From: Neptunomonas sp.
GTDB lineage: Bacteria > Pseudomonadota > Gammaproteobacteria > Pseudomonadales > Balneatricaceae
Assembly: GCF_016744175.1 (NCBI RefSeq)
Contig: NZ_JADGEV010000010.1
Coordinates: 1 to 61,070, forward strand
Reading direction: 5' to 3'
DNA: 61,070 nt
Part shown: piece by piece, positions 52,978 through 61,070 of the stretch
How the letters are laid out: each line of letters opens with the position of its first letter
Numbering within the stretch: the stretch's first letter is position 1
Translations under genes and position numbers: made by a program
Notes under the pieces: generated by a model
The model's input: the letters and a program-made list of their open reading frames with translations, nothing else
Databases searched by the model: none
Told to the model about the DNA's origin: nothing

Positions 52978-53423
52978 TGTTAATCCTGATGCGCCATGGA
53001 GAGGCAGGTTGGGATGCTTCAAACGATCGTCAGCGTATTCTGACGTCGGCAGGTGTTACTTATGTGGAGCGTCAAATAGCGCATTATCAGCAGTCTCTTT
53101 TATCTGTAGAAAAAATAATCAGCAGCTCGTACGTACGAGCCGTACAAACGGCTTCTCAAGTCTCGGGTCTCGTTCCTGGGGTAGAGAGGGTTGTTGATGA
53201 TCGTTGGTCGCCTGATGCGTCGTTAAGTGATGCAGTTGCTGCATTAGAAGAACATTGGGTTGATAATTTATTGGTTGTTACGCATCAGCCGCTGATAGGT
53301 TATGCTGTTCCTTTTTTAACTGAGGGTGTAATTCATACCCCAGAGCCATTGCTTCCCGGGCAATTGGTAGTTCTTGATCTTCTCTGGCCGGCATCGGCTT
53401 CTGCGATACGTTTATCTTTATAA
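52977..53423 (+). CDS. sixA: phosphohistidine phosphatase SixA
   Basis: 148 residues, histidine phosphatase fold: LILMRHGEAGWD carries the RHG motif at 6-8, SSYVRAVQTA near 45, and the second histidine in VVTHQPLIG. Acts on phosphohistidine in phosphorelay or PTS proteins. GTG start shares one base with the gpsA stop, as seen in related genomes. Confidence 0.9.
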   Translation: MLILMRHGEAGWDASNDRQRILTSAGVTYVERQIAHYQQSLLSVEKIISSSYVRAVQTASQVSGLVPGVERVVDDRWSPDASLSDAVAALEEHWVDNLLVVTHQPLIGYAVPFLTEGVIHTPEPLLPGQLVVLDLLWPASASAIRLSL

Positions 53424-53463
53424 TTCTAGAGCTTTCTATGTATAGCTCTGCTAATTTATCACT

Positions 53464-54303
53464 ATGAATGAAAGACAATTTCAACTAGATGAATTATCGC
53501 TACATGCACTGGAATCTGGCCAAGGCCGGAAAAATGTAATTGTGGCGCTTCATGGGTGGCTAGATAATGCGGCTACTTTTAATGAAATCCGCAAACACTT
53601 CAGCGATTTCCACTTCATTGCGTTGGACCTAATGGGTCATGGAATGACGCAGCATCGCCCCGCGTCGATGCCTTACTATATTTGGGATAATGTAAGTGAT
53701 CTTCTATTAGTACTAGATCAATTGGGGCTGGATAAAGTGACTCTGCTGGGCCATTCAATGGGCGCCAGCATAGCGACTTTGTTCGCAGGGGCTTTTCCTG
53801 ATCGTATAGAGCGTCTGTGTTTGATTGAAGGACTGGCACCATTGGTATATGAGTCATCTGATCTACCGAGCTTAATGGGTGATGCTATTCTTAAGCGACG
53901 CAGAATGAAATCAAAAAAACTCAGGCCTTATTCTGATAAAGAAGCGGCTATTAGTGTACGTATGCAAGGGCGGTGGCCAGTAAATCGCCAAGCGGCAGAG
54001 TGGCTGGTTGAGCGGGGTTTGAAGCATATGTCGCAAGGCTATATTTGGCGTAGTGACCCTAGCTTAATGCTACCGTCGTTATTGCGTATGAGCGAAGTTC
54101 AAGTGAGTGCTTTCTTGCAAGCAGTGAAAGCACCAGTAAGACTCTATCTCGGTAATGATGGAATTCATGATGAGTCATGGCAGCCGAGAATTGCACAAAT
54201 TTCATCGGTCGATGTCATTAATTTTGAGGGTAATCATCATCTGCACCTTGAGCCTGAAGCGGCTAAGCTAATTGCAGAGGATATCAAAAGTAGTATCGAA
54301 TGA
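53464..54303 (+). CDS. alpha/beta hydrolase
   Basis: 279 residues. Oxyanion region VALHGWLDNAATF, nucleophile Ser in LLGHSMGAS, and a C-terminal His in GNHHLHLE. A standard alpha/beta hydrolase fold with a lid (about 140-210). Substrate is unknown; epoxide hydrolase, esterase or lipase activity are all possible. Follows sixA in the order seen in Pseudomonas. Confidence 0.88.
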   Translation: MNERQFQLDELSLHALESGQGRKNVIVALHGWLDNAATFNEIRKHFSDFHFIALDLMGHGMTQHRPASMPYYIWDNVSDLLLVLDQLGLDKVTLLGHSMGASIATLFAGAFPDRIERLCLIEGLAPLVYESSDLPSLMGDAILKRRRMKSKKLRPYSDKEAAISVRMQGRWPVNRQAAEWLVERGLKHMSQGYIWRSDPSLMLPSLLRMSEVQVSAFLQAVKAPVRLYLGNDGIHDESWQPRIAQISSVDVINFEGNHHLHLEPEAAKLIAEDIKSSIE

Positions 54304-54358
54304 ATGTTTCAGTGAAATAGTGTTCTAACTTTTAAATAGTCATAAGGGTTTTCTGCTG

Positions 54359-55210
54359 ATGTGGTTGACAAGGATTTGCTTTCTTATATTGGTGTTTGGT
54401 GCATCGGCTATACATGCTGCTGATGATCTTGTGGATTCTGCTGACGATAGTGTTCTTGAGCGCTTTAGAGGGTCGTGGATAGTTAATTATAAAACATTGC
54501 CGTTAGCTGATTATGCATTACCGTTGGGTAGTGTGGAGCAGGTAAATGGTGTTGAACGCTTAGAGCGTGAAGAGGGCATGACAGGGCGTCTTACCCGTAT
54601 TAGTTATCGTATACCTGAAGGCAATACAACACGTAAGGTTTTTAGTTTTTTCAAAACTCAGCTTGAAAAACAAAAAGCAGAGATGTTGTTTAGTTGTCAG
54701 GGGCGAGAGTGTGGAAGCAGTAATTATTGGGCTAATGATGTTTTTAACTTCTCTAAGTTATATGGTGTTGAGCGTTCTCAATACTACCTTGCTGCTCGTT
54801 TGCCGGGAGTGACTGTCTCAATGTATGTGATTGAGCGTGGTAGCCGTAAGCTGTACTTCCATATTGATGTGATCGAAACCGATGTGGCTGCACGAATGAC
54901 CGCCACTATTAAAAGAGAAGGATATGTTGGTATCTCGATTAATCAGCTACCTGACATGAACCTTCTCGAGAAATTGATCGGTCAGTTAGAGTCTTATAGT
55001 CAGGACCTTACCTTAGTGGTTCACCATAAAGGGGAAACATTAGAGAAAGGAAAGGCGCTTAGTGCTACTAAAGCCTCGCAGCTACGTCAGGCGCTGATTG
55101 ACCGTAAGATGTCGAATCTGTCTGTGCAGTCAGTGGGGGCATTAGCGCCTTCTGTTTTGAGGCAAAATAACCTAGTAGTTGTTCTTGTAGCCGGTTCTTC
55201 GTCTCTATGA
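54359..55210 (+). CDS. DUF4892 domain secreted protein
   Basis: 283 residues. Signal peptide 1-20 (FLILVFGASAIHA, cleavage after AHA), then a DUF4892-type domain. The C-terminal part (VVHHKGETLEKGKALSATKA, LRQALIDRKMSNLSV, NLVVVLVA) has the alternating helix-strand pattern of an OmpA-like module. Likely periplasmic or outer-membrane associated. Its stop overlaps the start of the patatin gene (ATGA). Confidence 0.8.
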   Translation: MWLTRICFLILVFGASAIHAADDLVDSADDSVLERFRGSWIVNYKTLPLADYALPLGSVEQVNGVERLEREEGMTGRLTRISYRIPEGNTTRKVFSFFKTQLEKQKAEMLFSCQGRECGSSNYWANDVFNFSKLYGVERSQYYLAARLPGVTVSMYVIERGSRKLYFHIDVIETDVAARMTATIKREGYVGISINQLPDMNLLEKLIGQLESYSQDLTLVVHHKGETLEKGKALSATKASQLRQALIDRKMSNLSVQSVGALAPSVLRQNNLVVVLVAGSSSL

Positions 55211-56118
55211 CAAGTGTTTCGTTAGTGCTGGGTAGCGGAGGAGCTCGCGGGTACGCACATATTGGTGTCATTCAAGTACTAGAGGCTAGAGGGTATCGCA
55301 TTAACTGCATCGCAGGTAGCTCTATGGGGGCCTTGGTTGGTGGCTTGTATGCAGCAGGGGCGTTGGATGAATACACCGAATGGGTTATGGGGCTATCTCG
55401 CCTGCAGATCTTACGTTTGTTGGACCTAACATTTGGGATTGGTGCAATTCGCGGTGATAAGTTATTTCGAAAAATTAAGGATATTGCGGGTGATCCTGAC
55501 ATTGAGTCGTTGCCAATTCCTTTTACTGCGGTAGCGACTGATATCGTCCATCAAAAAGAGGTATGGTTTCAGCGAGGGTCGCTGCAAGCTGCAATTAGAG
55601 CATCGGCTGCTGTGCCGGGAGTATTCACGCCTGTTGTTGATGCCCATCGTGTACTGGTTGATGGAGGAGTGTTAAATCCGTTACCGATTATCCCAACCGT
55701 TGCGGCGCATTCTGATCTGATTATTGCTGTTGATCTGAATGGTAGTCCTGTTATGCCGGATGTGGATTTTCCACAGACTAATGCGCCTTCCGAAGAGGAT
55801 TTGTTTGCTGAGTGGCCTCTTGAGAAAGGTTTTCAGAATAATCAAGATGATGACGATCGAGTGGTACAGTTGCTCCATGGCGCTGGAGATAATAAATTGA
55901 AATTAGACAGTAACTTGGATGTTATCATGAGTTCGCTTGAAGTGATGCAAGGGGCTTTGACTCAATATAAAGTGGCGGGTTATCGCCCGGATCTGCTGAT
56001 AAATATACCCACTGAAATCTGCCGTTTCCACGACTTTCATAGAGCAAGTGAGGTTATTGAAGAGGGGCGGCGTGTGACTATAGAGTGTCTGAATAAAATG
56101 GAGAGAAGGTTTGTATAG
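55207..56118 (+). CDS. patatin-like phospholipase family protein (RssA-like)
   Basis: 303 residues. Oxyanion loop GSGGARGYAHIG, catalytic Ser in AGSSMGALVGG (G-x-S-x-G) and Asp in VLVDGGVLNP. No signal peptide, so cytoplasmic or membrane-peripheral. Similar to E. coli RssA/YchK. The lipid substrate is unknown. Start overlaps the DUF4892 stop. Confidence 0.88.
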   Translation: MTSVSLVLGSGGARGYAHIGVIQVLEARGYRINCIAGSSMGALVGGLYAAGALDEYTEWVMGLSRLQILRLLDLTFGIGAIRGDKLFRKIKDIAGDPDIESLPIPFTAVATDIVHQKEVWFQRGSLQAAIRASAAVPGVFTPVVDAHRVLVDGGVLNPLPIIPTVAAHSDLIIAVDLNGSPVMPDVDFPQTNAPSEEDLFAEWPLEKGFQNNQDDDDRVVQLLHGAGDNKLKLDSNLDVIMSSLEVMQGALTQYKVAGYRPDLLINIPTEICRFHDFHRASEVIEEGRRVTIECLNKMERRFV

Positions 56119-56162
56119 TTGAGCCCTTCTCAGGGCTCCTGTACCTGCCTTGAAAGCTAGGG

Positions 56163-56702
56163 TTATGATAATAGAGCAAGAAATTCTGAACGGGTTTCAG
56201 GTTTCGATCTAAAAGTCCCAAGCATCATGGATGTCTTCATAGACCCGTTTTGCTTTTCGACACCGCGCATCATCATACACATATGCTTCGCTTCTATCAC
56301 AACACCAACGCCTTTAGCGCCAGTCATTGACATAATGGCTTCGGCTATTTCTTTTGTCATGTTTTCTTGAATTTGCAAGCGTCGAGCATACATATCAACA
56401 ATGCGTGCAATTTTTGAAAGACCAATTACCTTGCCGTCAGGGATGTAAGCAACGTGTGCCTTGCCAATAAAAGGAAGTAGGTGGTGTTCACACAGTGAGT
56501 ATAGCTCGATGTCCTTGACCAAAACCATTTCACTATTATCTGACGGGAAAAGGGCGTTGTTTACCACTTCTTCAAGGTTTTGCTGATATCCGCGTGTCAG
56601 GTAGGCCATTGCTTTTGCCGCGCGAGCAGGCGTGTCGACTAAGCCTTCACGGCTAAGGTCTTCGCCTACTTGTTCGATAATGGTAGCGTATGCTTTTTCC
56701 AT
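56163..56702 (-). CDS. folE: GTP cyclohydrolase I
   Basis: About 179 residues from ATG 56702; a GTG at 56705 with GAGGA 9 bases upstream is also possible. Zinc ligands Cys and His in [10 protein letters not shown] and Cys in [14 protein letters not shown] site [11 protein letters not shown]. It converts GTP to dihydroneopterin triphosphate, the first step of folate synthesis. Convergent with the patatin gene. Confidence 0.93.
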   Translation of the reverse strand: MEKAYATIIEQVGEDLSREGLVDTPARAAKAMAYLTRGYQQNLEEVVNNALFPSDNSEMVLVKDIELYSLCEHHLLPFIGKAHVAYIPDGKVIGLSKIARIVDMYARRLQIQENMTKEIAEAIMSMTGAKGVGVVIEAKHMCMMMRGVEKQNGSMKTSMMLGTFRSKPETRSEFLALLS

Positions 56703-56788
56703 CACTGATGAATATCCTCTGTAATATGCGTCAAAAAAAGTTGTAAGTTACGCGAACATAACTGTTTCGTAAAGTAGCCGGCATTAAT

Positions 56789-57355
56789 TTATTGCCTGTT
56801 TTGTTTCAACAGTATGTAAAGTGCGCCAGAGCCGCCATCTTTAGGCTGTGCAGAACAAAATGCCAGCACTTGAGATAGTTGGCGTAACCAGTCATTCACA
56901 TAGGATTTTAATACAGGTTGTTGTCCTGACTGGCTGAATGCTTTGCCATGAACAACCATGACAGAACGCATACTTTGGCGTTGTGAGTCTCGAATAAAAG
57001 CGCTTAGCTCGTCTCTCGCGGTGTCTACTGTCATTCCGTGCAGGTCAATACCTGCCTCCCAAGGAATATGGCCTTTGCGTAGGCGTTTCATGACGCTGAT
57101 TTGTATGCCGGGAGCCGCGAAAATTAACTCCTCGTCAGATTCAACAATATCAACAATCTCACTCGACAGCCCATCTATGACTTGTTCTATTTCTGCTTGG
57201 GCCATCGTTCGATGATATTCGCGCTGTTTATCTTTGCGGATAGGGCCGTTCGTACGCAAGACGGTTTTTTCGTGTTTTATTGGTGAGACATCACTCATTA
57301 CCTCGCTAAAGGATATTTCTGAGTCGGTCTTACTTGAGTTTATTTTGTCAGACAT
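56789..57355 (-). CDS. Smr-domain protein
   Basis: 188 residues from ATG 57355 (a GTG at 57367 is possible). A polar N-terminal part, then the Smr domain with IDLHGMTVDTARDELSAFI near 105 and the MVVHGKAF strand; the closing GGSGALYILLK. Smr domains bind or nick nucleic acids; SmrB in E. coli cuts mRNA at collided ribosomes, and this protein has the DLHG motif of that type. SmrA/SmrB assignment is open. Confidence 0.85.
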   Translation of the reverse strand: MSDKINSSKTDSEISFSEVMSDVSPIKHEKTVLRTNGPIRKDKQREYHRTMAQAEIEQVIDGLSSEIVDIVESDEELIFAAPGIQISVMKRLRKGHIPWEAGIDLHGMTVDTARDELSAFIRDSQRQSMRSVMVVHGKAFSQSGQQPVLKSYVNDWLRQLSQVLAFCSAQPKDGGSGALYILLKQNRQ

Positions 57356-57427
57356 AGCACCGGGCACATGAATTCATTAAACTGTCTGGCTTAAACCAAA
57401 TCAGATTTAGGTATTATCCCGATAGTT

Positions 57428-58345
57428 ATGATGATTGATCAAGAGCAGGTTGCAACTGAATTACAAACAGTGCGCGATTTTATACGTTGGACGTGTAGTT
57501 TATTGAATGAACATAAGGTCTATTTAGGGCATGGCAATATTAACGCTTGGGATGAGGCTGTGCAGCTGGTCATGGCGGGCGTTTACCTTTCCTGGAATAG
57601 TGATAAAACGGTGTTAGATGCGCGTTTGATGACATCTGAAAAGGCTCGGGTTATTAGCTTTGTCCGCCAGCGTGTCGAAGCACGCAAACCGTTGCCTTAC
57701 ATTACTAATGAAGCATGGTTTATGGGGATGCCTTTTTATGTGGATGAGCGAGTGCTCATTCCCCGCTCGCCTATTGCTCAATTGATAGGAACAGAGTTCT
57801 CTCCTTTTTTACGTGAAGGTCTTGTTGAGCGCGTACTAGATCTATGCACCGGCAGTGGTTGTATTGGAATTGCGTGTGCTTATGCCTTTGAGGAGGCGCA
57901 AGTAGATTTGGTTGATATCTCTGTTGAAGCGCTGGTGGTTGCACAAAAAAATATTGAGCAACATGAGTTAGCAGAGAGAGTCGCGGCTATTCAGAGTGAT
58001 CTTTTTGAAGCGGTTAGTGGTCAGAGGTACGATTTGATTGTTACAAATCCACCTTATGTAGATCGGCAAGACTTTGAAAGTATGCCGCAAGAATATCAGC
58101 ATGAGCCTGAGCTGGCGTTAACTTCTGGGAATGATGGCTTAGACATTACACGTTCTATTTTACGTGAGGCATGTGATTATCTGACGGATGATGGGCTTTT
58201 AGTTGTTGAAGTTGGTAATAGCGAAGTCCACCTGATGACGGAATTTCCGCATGTTCCATTTATTTGGGTAGATCTGCCTGACGGTGGTAACGGCGTTTTT
58301 GTGATTACAGCGCAAGAGTTAAAGCATTTTCGCGACGAATTTTGA
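57428..58345 (+). CDS. prmB: ribosomal protein uL3 glutamine methyltransferase
   Basis: 305 residues. SAM-binding motif LDLCTGSGCIGIACAYAF, catalytic NPPYVD, and N-terminal helical domain with RDFIRWTCSLLNEH. It methylates glutamine of ribosomal protein L3 (PrmB rather than PrmC, given the N-terminal domain and placement before aroC). Confidence 0.92.
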   Translation: MMIDQEQVATELQTVRDFIRWTCSLLNEHKVYLGHGNINAWDEAVQLVMAGVYLSWNSDKTVLDARLMTSEKARVISFVRQRVEARKPLPYITNEAWFMGMPFYVDERVLIPRSPIAQLIGTEFSPFLREGLVERVLDLCTGSGCIGIACAYAFEEAQVDLVDISVEALVVAQKNIEQHELAERVAAIQSDLFEAVSGQRYDLIVTNPPYVDRQDFESMPQEYQHEPELALTSGNDGLDITRSILREACDYLTDDGLLVVEVGNSEVHLMTEFPHVPFIWVDLPDGGNGVFVITAQELKHFRDEF

Positions 58346-58394
58346 TTCGGGCGTTATAATGAATCAGCAGATTTAATAGAGAGAATTATAGATA

Positions 58395-59489
58395 ATGTCG
58401 GGCAATAGTTTTGGTAAGCTGTTTACAGTAACGTCTTTCGGTGAGAGTCATGGTCCCGCTTTGGGTTGTATTATTGACGGTTGCCCTCCTGGGATTGAGA
58501 TATCAGAAGCTGATTTACAGCGCGATTTGGATCGACGTAAACCTGGTACATCCCGGCATACTACTCAGCGTCGTGAGGCGGATGAGGTACAAATTCTTTC
58601 GGGTGTTTTTGAAGGGAAAACAACGGGCACTTCTATCGGTTTGTTAATTCAAAATACTGATCAGCGCTCTAAGGACTACTCCAATATTGAAGAAACTTTC
58701 CGTCCAGCGCACGCTGACTATGTGTATACACACAAATATGGTTTTCGTGATTACAGGGGCGGTGGTCGCTCATCCGCACGTGAAACAGCAATGCGTGTTG
58801 CGGCAGGTGGTATTGCTAAGAAGTACCTCGCCAGTAGAGGGGTAGAGGTTCGTGGTTTTTTATCACAGCTAGGTCCTATTACGATTGATACAAATAATTT
58901 TGATTGGGATCAGATTGAGCAAAATCCGTTTTTCTCTCCTGATATAGCGGCGGCAGAGAAAATGGAAGTGTACATGGATGAGCTTCGTAAGGAAGGGAAC
59001 TCTGTTGGCGCTAAAATTTCTGTTGTTGCTTCTGGTGTACCTGTAGGGCTGGGTGAGCCGATTTTTGACCGCCTAGATGCTGAGCTTGCACATGCGTTAA
59101 TGAGTATTAATGCAGTGAAAGGGATCGAAATTGGTGATGGTTTTGCGGCTGTTGAGCAAAAAGGTACTGAGCATCGTGATGAAATGACACCTGAAGGGTT
59201 TCTTTCAAATCACGCTGGCGGCATTTTGGGTGGGATTTCAACAGGCCAAGATGTTGTCGCGCATATAGCGCTTAAACCAACATCTAGCTTGAGGCTACCG
59301 GGGCGCAGTATCAATATCAAAGGCGAACCGATTGAAGTTGTTACAAAGGGAAGGCATGACCCTTGTGTTGGCATTCGCGCGACGCCTATAGCTGAAGCGA
59401 TGATGGCCATTGTCTTGATGGATCATTTATTGCGCCATCGTGCACAAAACGCTGATGTTAAATGCACTACGCCTGTTATCTCTGGCTAA
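58395..59489 (+). CDS. aroC: chorismate synthase
   Basis: 364 residues. Signatures [47 protein letters not shown] and [22 protein letters not shown]-dependent last step of the shikimate pathway. GAGAG upstream; followed by a terminator. Confidence 0.97.
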   Translation: MSGNSFGKLFTVTSFGESHGPALGCIIDGCPPGIEISEADLQRDLDRRKPGTSRHTTQRREADEVQILSGVFEGKTTGTSIGLLIQNTDQRSKDYSNIEETFRPAHADYVYTHKYGFRDYRGGGRSSARETAMRVAAGGIAKKYLASRGVEVRGFLSQLGPITIDTNNFDWDQIEQNPFFSPDIAAAEKMEVYMDELRKEGNSVGAKISVVASGVPVGLGEPIFDRLDAELAHALMSINAVKGIEIGDGFAAVEQKGTEHRDEMTPEGFLSNHAGGILGGISTGQDVVAHIALKPTSSLRLPGRSINIKGEPIEVVTKGRHDPCVGIRATPIAEAMMAIVLMDHLLRHRAQNADVKCTTPVISG

Positions 59490-59784
59490 GTCGAGATTTA
59501 AGACGAGCGAGATGAAAAAGTTCGAATGCATTTATTTGTTGTTTAAATGATCGTGACGGGTTTTCTAGCGTCAGTCGTGTAAAACAAGGTAAAAGATCGA
59601 CTTTGTTTGTTAGATGCCCGGCTTTGGCTGGGCATTTTGTTTTCTGGCAAGGCATTGGGTCATTGCTTAGAAGATGTAGGTTTGCTCGAAGGAGCAGATG
59701 ACGTGGTATTTAAGGTCGCTTGTTCTTATTGTTGTAAGTGCAAGTTAATGAATAAATTATGCAGTACAAAGATGGACTGAATTG
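59490..59784. other. intergenic region with aroC terminator and speE promoter
   Basis: About 295 bases, no gene. Stem at 59614-59635 (ATGCCCGGC / GCTGGGCAT around a short loop) followed by TTTGTTTT is the probable aroC terminator. The remainder should hold the speE promoter. Confidence 0.55.
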
Positions 59785-60639
59785 ATGACTACTACCTTTC
59801 TAGAAACACTTTATGACGGCTATGGGCAGTCGTACGCTGTCGAAGAAATTTTGTTTGAGCAGCAAACTGATTCTTGGCATTTGATTATTTTCCGTAATAA
59901 AGAGTTCGGTACTGTCATGGCGCTGGATGGAATTATTCAGACAACGGAGCGCGATGAATTTATTTATCATGAAATGCTGACACATGTTCCTTTGTTTGCT
60001 CATGGGAATGCTAAGCGTGTGTTGATTATCGGCGGTGGTGATGGTGGTATCCTGCGCGAAGTGATGAGGCACCCTGAGGTTGAACACGCAACTCAAGTTG
60101 AAATCGATCAGTCTGTTATCGATATGTGTAAGACTTATCTGCCTAAGCACTCTAACGGTGCGTATGACGACTCTCGAGCGAATATTGTTATTGCTGATGG
60201 TATTGAATTTGTTTGCGAAACAGATGAAAAATTTGATGTCATTATTTCTGATTGCACAGATCCAGTTGGGCCAGGTGAGGTTCTTTTCAGTAGTCGTTTT
60301 TATGAGGGTTGTAAAAGCTGCTTAAACGATGGAGGCGTTTTTGTTGCGCAAAATGGCGTTGTTTTCATGCAAGTAGATGAAGTGCAAACAACGCGTCGTC
60401 GTTTAAGGCCTTATTTCTCTGATCAGACGTTTTATTGTACCGCAGTACCCACTTACATTGGCGGTAATATGACGTTGGCTTGGGGGGCTGATGATGCGGC
60501 CTTGCGTAATGTCTCGGTTGATACGTTGAAGCAGCGTTTTGCACAATCAGGCATAAAAACTCGCTACTATAATCCTGAGATGCACGTGGCTGCTTTTGCG
60601 TTGCCGCAGTATGTCATTGAGGCATTAGCTGACGTTTAA
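59785..60639 (+). CDS. speE: polyamine aminopropyltransferase (spermidine synthase)
   Basis: 284 residues from ATG 59785. Motifs [32 protein letters not shown] (decarboxylated SAM/SAM site), catalytic Asp in [16 protein letters not shown], and the polyamine site [11 protein letters not shown]. Transfers aminopropyl to putrescine. Ends before a bidirectional terminator. Confidence 0.95.
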   Translation: MTTTFLETLYDGYGQSYAVEEILFEQQTDSWHLIIFRNKEFGTVMALDGIIQTTERDEFIYHEMLTHVPLFAHGNAKRVLIIGGGDGGILREVMRHPEVEHATQVEIDQSVIDMCKTYLPKHSNGAYDDSRANIVIADGIEFVCETDEKFDVIISDCTDPVGPGEVLFSSRFYEGCKSCLNDGGVFVAQNGVVFMQVDEVQTTRRRLRPYFSDQTFYCTAVPTYIGGNMTLAWGADDAALRNVSVDTLKQRFAQSGIKTRYYNPEMHVAAFALPQYVIEALADV

Positions 60640-60654
60640 TAGTTCAATACGTGT

Positions 60655-60682
60655 AAAAAAACCGGCTAATGCCGGTTTTTTT
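60655..60682. terminator. bidirectional terminator between speE and rne
   Basis: AAAAAACCGGC, loop TAAT, GCCGGTTTTTTT: a strong stem with A and T runs on each side, placed between convergent genes. Confidence 0.92.
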
Positions 60683-60725
60683 ATATTTGTTAAAAAACGC
60701 CGCCTAGAGGGTAGCGCTTTTTTTC

Positions 60726-61070
60726 TTACTCGCTCGGCGCTTCAGCGCTTTGCTTAGCCGCTTCTTCTACTTGGCGGCGACGGATTTCTCGAGGATCGTT
60801 AGGTGCGCGAGTCGTGCGTCGGGCTCTGCGAGGTGCTCGTTCAGTCGGTTGCTCTTGAGCTGGCTCGGCAGTTGTTTCGATTGCCGTAGAGGAGGCTTCA
60901 TCAGCAGCGGTTTCAACAGTGATGTTATTGCTTGCTTCATTCGCTTGAGTAATTTCTACTGTTTCAGCAACTTCAGCAACTTCAGCAACTTCAGCAACTT
61001 CAGCAACTTCAGCAACTTCAGCAACTTCAGCAACTTCAGCAACTTCAGCAACTTCAGCAACTTCAGCAAC
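60726..61070 (-). CDS. rne: ribonuclease E, C-terminal end (5' part outside window)
   Basis: 114 codons of the C terminus, open to the window edge, stop TAA at 60726-60728. The tail contains RAPRRARRTTRAPNDPREIR and VEEAAKQSAEAPSE. The NDPRE-RRRQ ending is typical of RNase E in Pseudomonas and relatives, and the basic/acidic disordered character fits the degradosome scaffold region. The upstream part of this fragment is a pure (Val-Ala-Glu) repeat. RNase E processes rRNA and degrades mRNA; the DEAD-box helicase at 50019 would be its partner. Identity rests on the tail motif and composition, since the catalytic half is not visible. Confidence 0.8.
   Translation of the reverse strand, partial: VAEVAEVAEVAEVAEVAEVAEVAEVAEVAEVAEVAETVEITQANEASNNITVETAADEASSTAIETTAEPAQEQPTERAPRRARRTTRAPNDPREIRRRQVEEAAKQSAEAPSE
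60963..61070. repeat. 12 perfect copies of a 9-bp tandem repeat within rne
   Basis: TTCAGCAAC repeats exactly 12 times (108 bases) up to the end of the window, in frame with rne and encoding Val-Ala-Glu units on the minus strand. The true copy number may be larger because the array runs off the edge. Confidence 0.95.

Noticed and set aside
60961-61070. CRISPR array
   Set aside because: The repeat has no spacers; it is a pure 9-bp tandem repeat inside a coding frame.
1-61070. Mobile element or prophage
   Set aside because: No transposase, integrase, phage structural gene, terminal repeat pair or attachment-site duplication was seen.

Overview
The window looks like a contiguous piece of chromosome from a marine gammaproteobacterium of the Oceanospirillaceae type (Neptuniibacter/Neptunomonas/Amphritea-like). 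This is inferred from moderate-to-low GC, Pseudomonas-like housekeeping blocks (topA-DUF6586-small gene-sulA-lexA; gpsA-sixA-hydrolase-DUF4892; folE-smr-prmB-aroC; ptp-murB; speE/rne), and marine-type accessory functions (TRAP transporter, sulfite oxidation, sulfate and sulfonate-type anion transporters). No rRNA, tRNA, CRISPR array, insertion sequence, integrase or prophage gene was seen. Coding density is high and both window edges cut through genes.

Left part (1-10.9 kb). A truncated class IV aminotransferase and a stand-alone cyclic-nucleotide-binding domain protein are followed by a catabolic cluster. It holds a MocR-type regulator divergent from an FAD-dependent GMC alcohol dehydrogenase, then an IclR regulator divergent from a tripartite TRAP transporter (Tat-exported binding protein, DctQ, DctM) and a UspA protein of the kind that accompanies TRAP systems. 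A hairpin terminator separates the binding-protein gene from the membrane genes. A 34-codon reading frame ends on the dctQ start codon. The substrate cannot be read from sequence. metA (homoserine O-succinyltransferase) follows.

Middle left (10.9-20 kb). Small conserved proteins (DUF3461, DUF1456, DUF2956), an EmrE-type SMR exporter, an RRM RNA-binding protein, an M50 protease coupled to an RsuA-family pseudouridine synthase, a GNAT and a GFA-fold protein. A CobS/CobT-like AAA+/VWA chelatase pair follows, with no CobN in view.

Sulfur block (20-29 kb). A TSUP anion exporter and a SulP-STAS transporter point left. A cytoplasmic three-subunit molybdoenzyme (SoeABC-type sulfite:quinone oxidoreductase) and an aldehyde dehydrogenase point right. 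Together they fit disposal of sulfite arising from sulfonates or other organosulfur compounds: oxidation to sulfate with electrons to quinone, and export of sulfite/sulfate.

Middle right (29-43 kb). A second DUF3461 paralog, a cytosolic 5'-nucleotidase, an M48 protease-DUF898 membrane protein pair, a low-molecular-weight phosphatase with murB, two tandem Cache-HAMP membrane sensors that end right after HAMP, a GAF-GGDEF diguanylate cyclase, topoisomerase III and an RluA-type synthase.

Right part (43-61 kb). topA and its conserved neighbours; the SOS hub (lexA-sulA divergent from dinG, with three LexA boxes between them); an RhlB-type helicase, gpsA, sixA, a hydrolase, a DUF4892 protein, a patatin-like protein, folE, smr, prmB, aroC, speE; and the C-terminal end of rne with a perfect 12-copy 9-bp repeat running off the window. 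All functional calls come from reading translated sequence and motifs; no database search was run.
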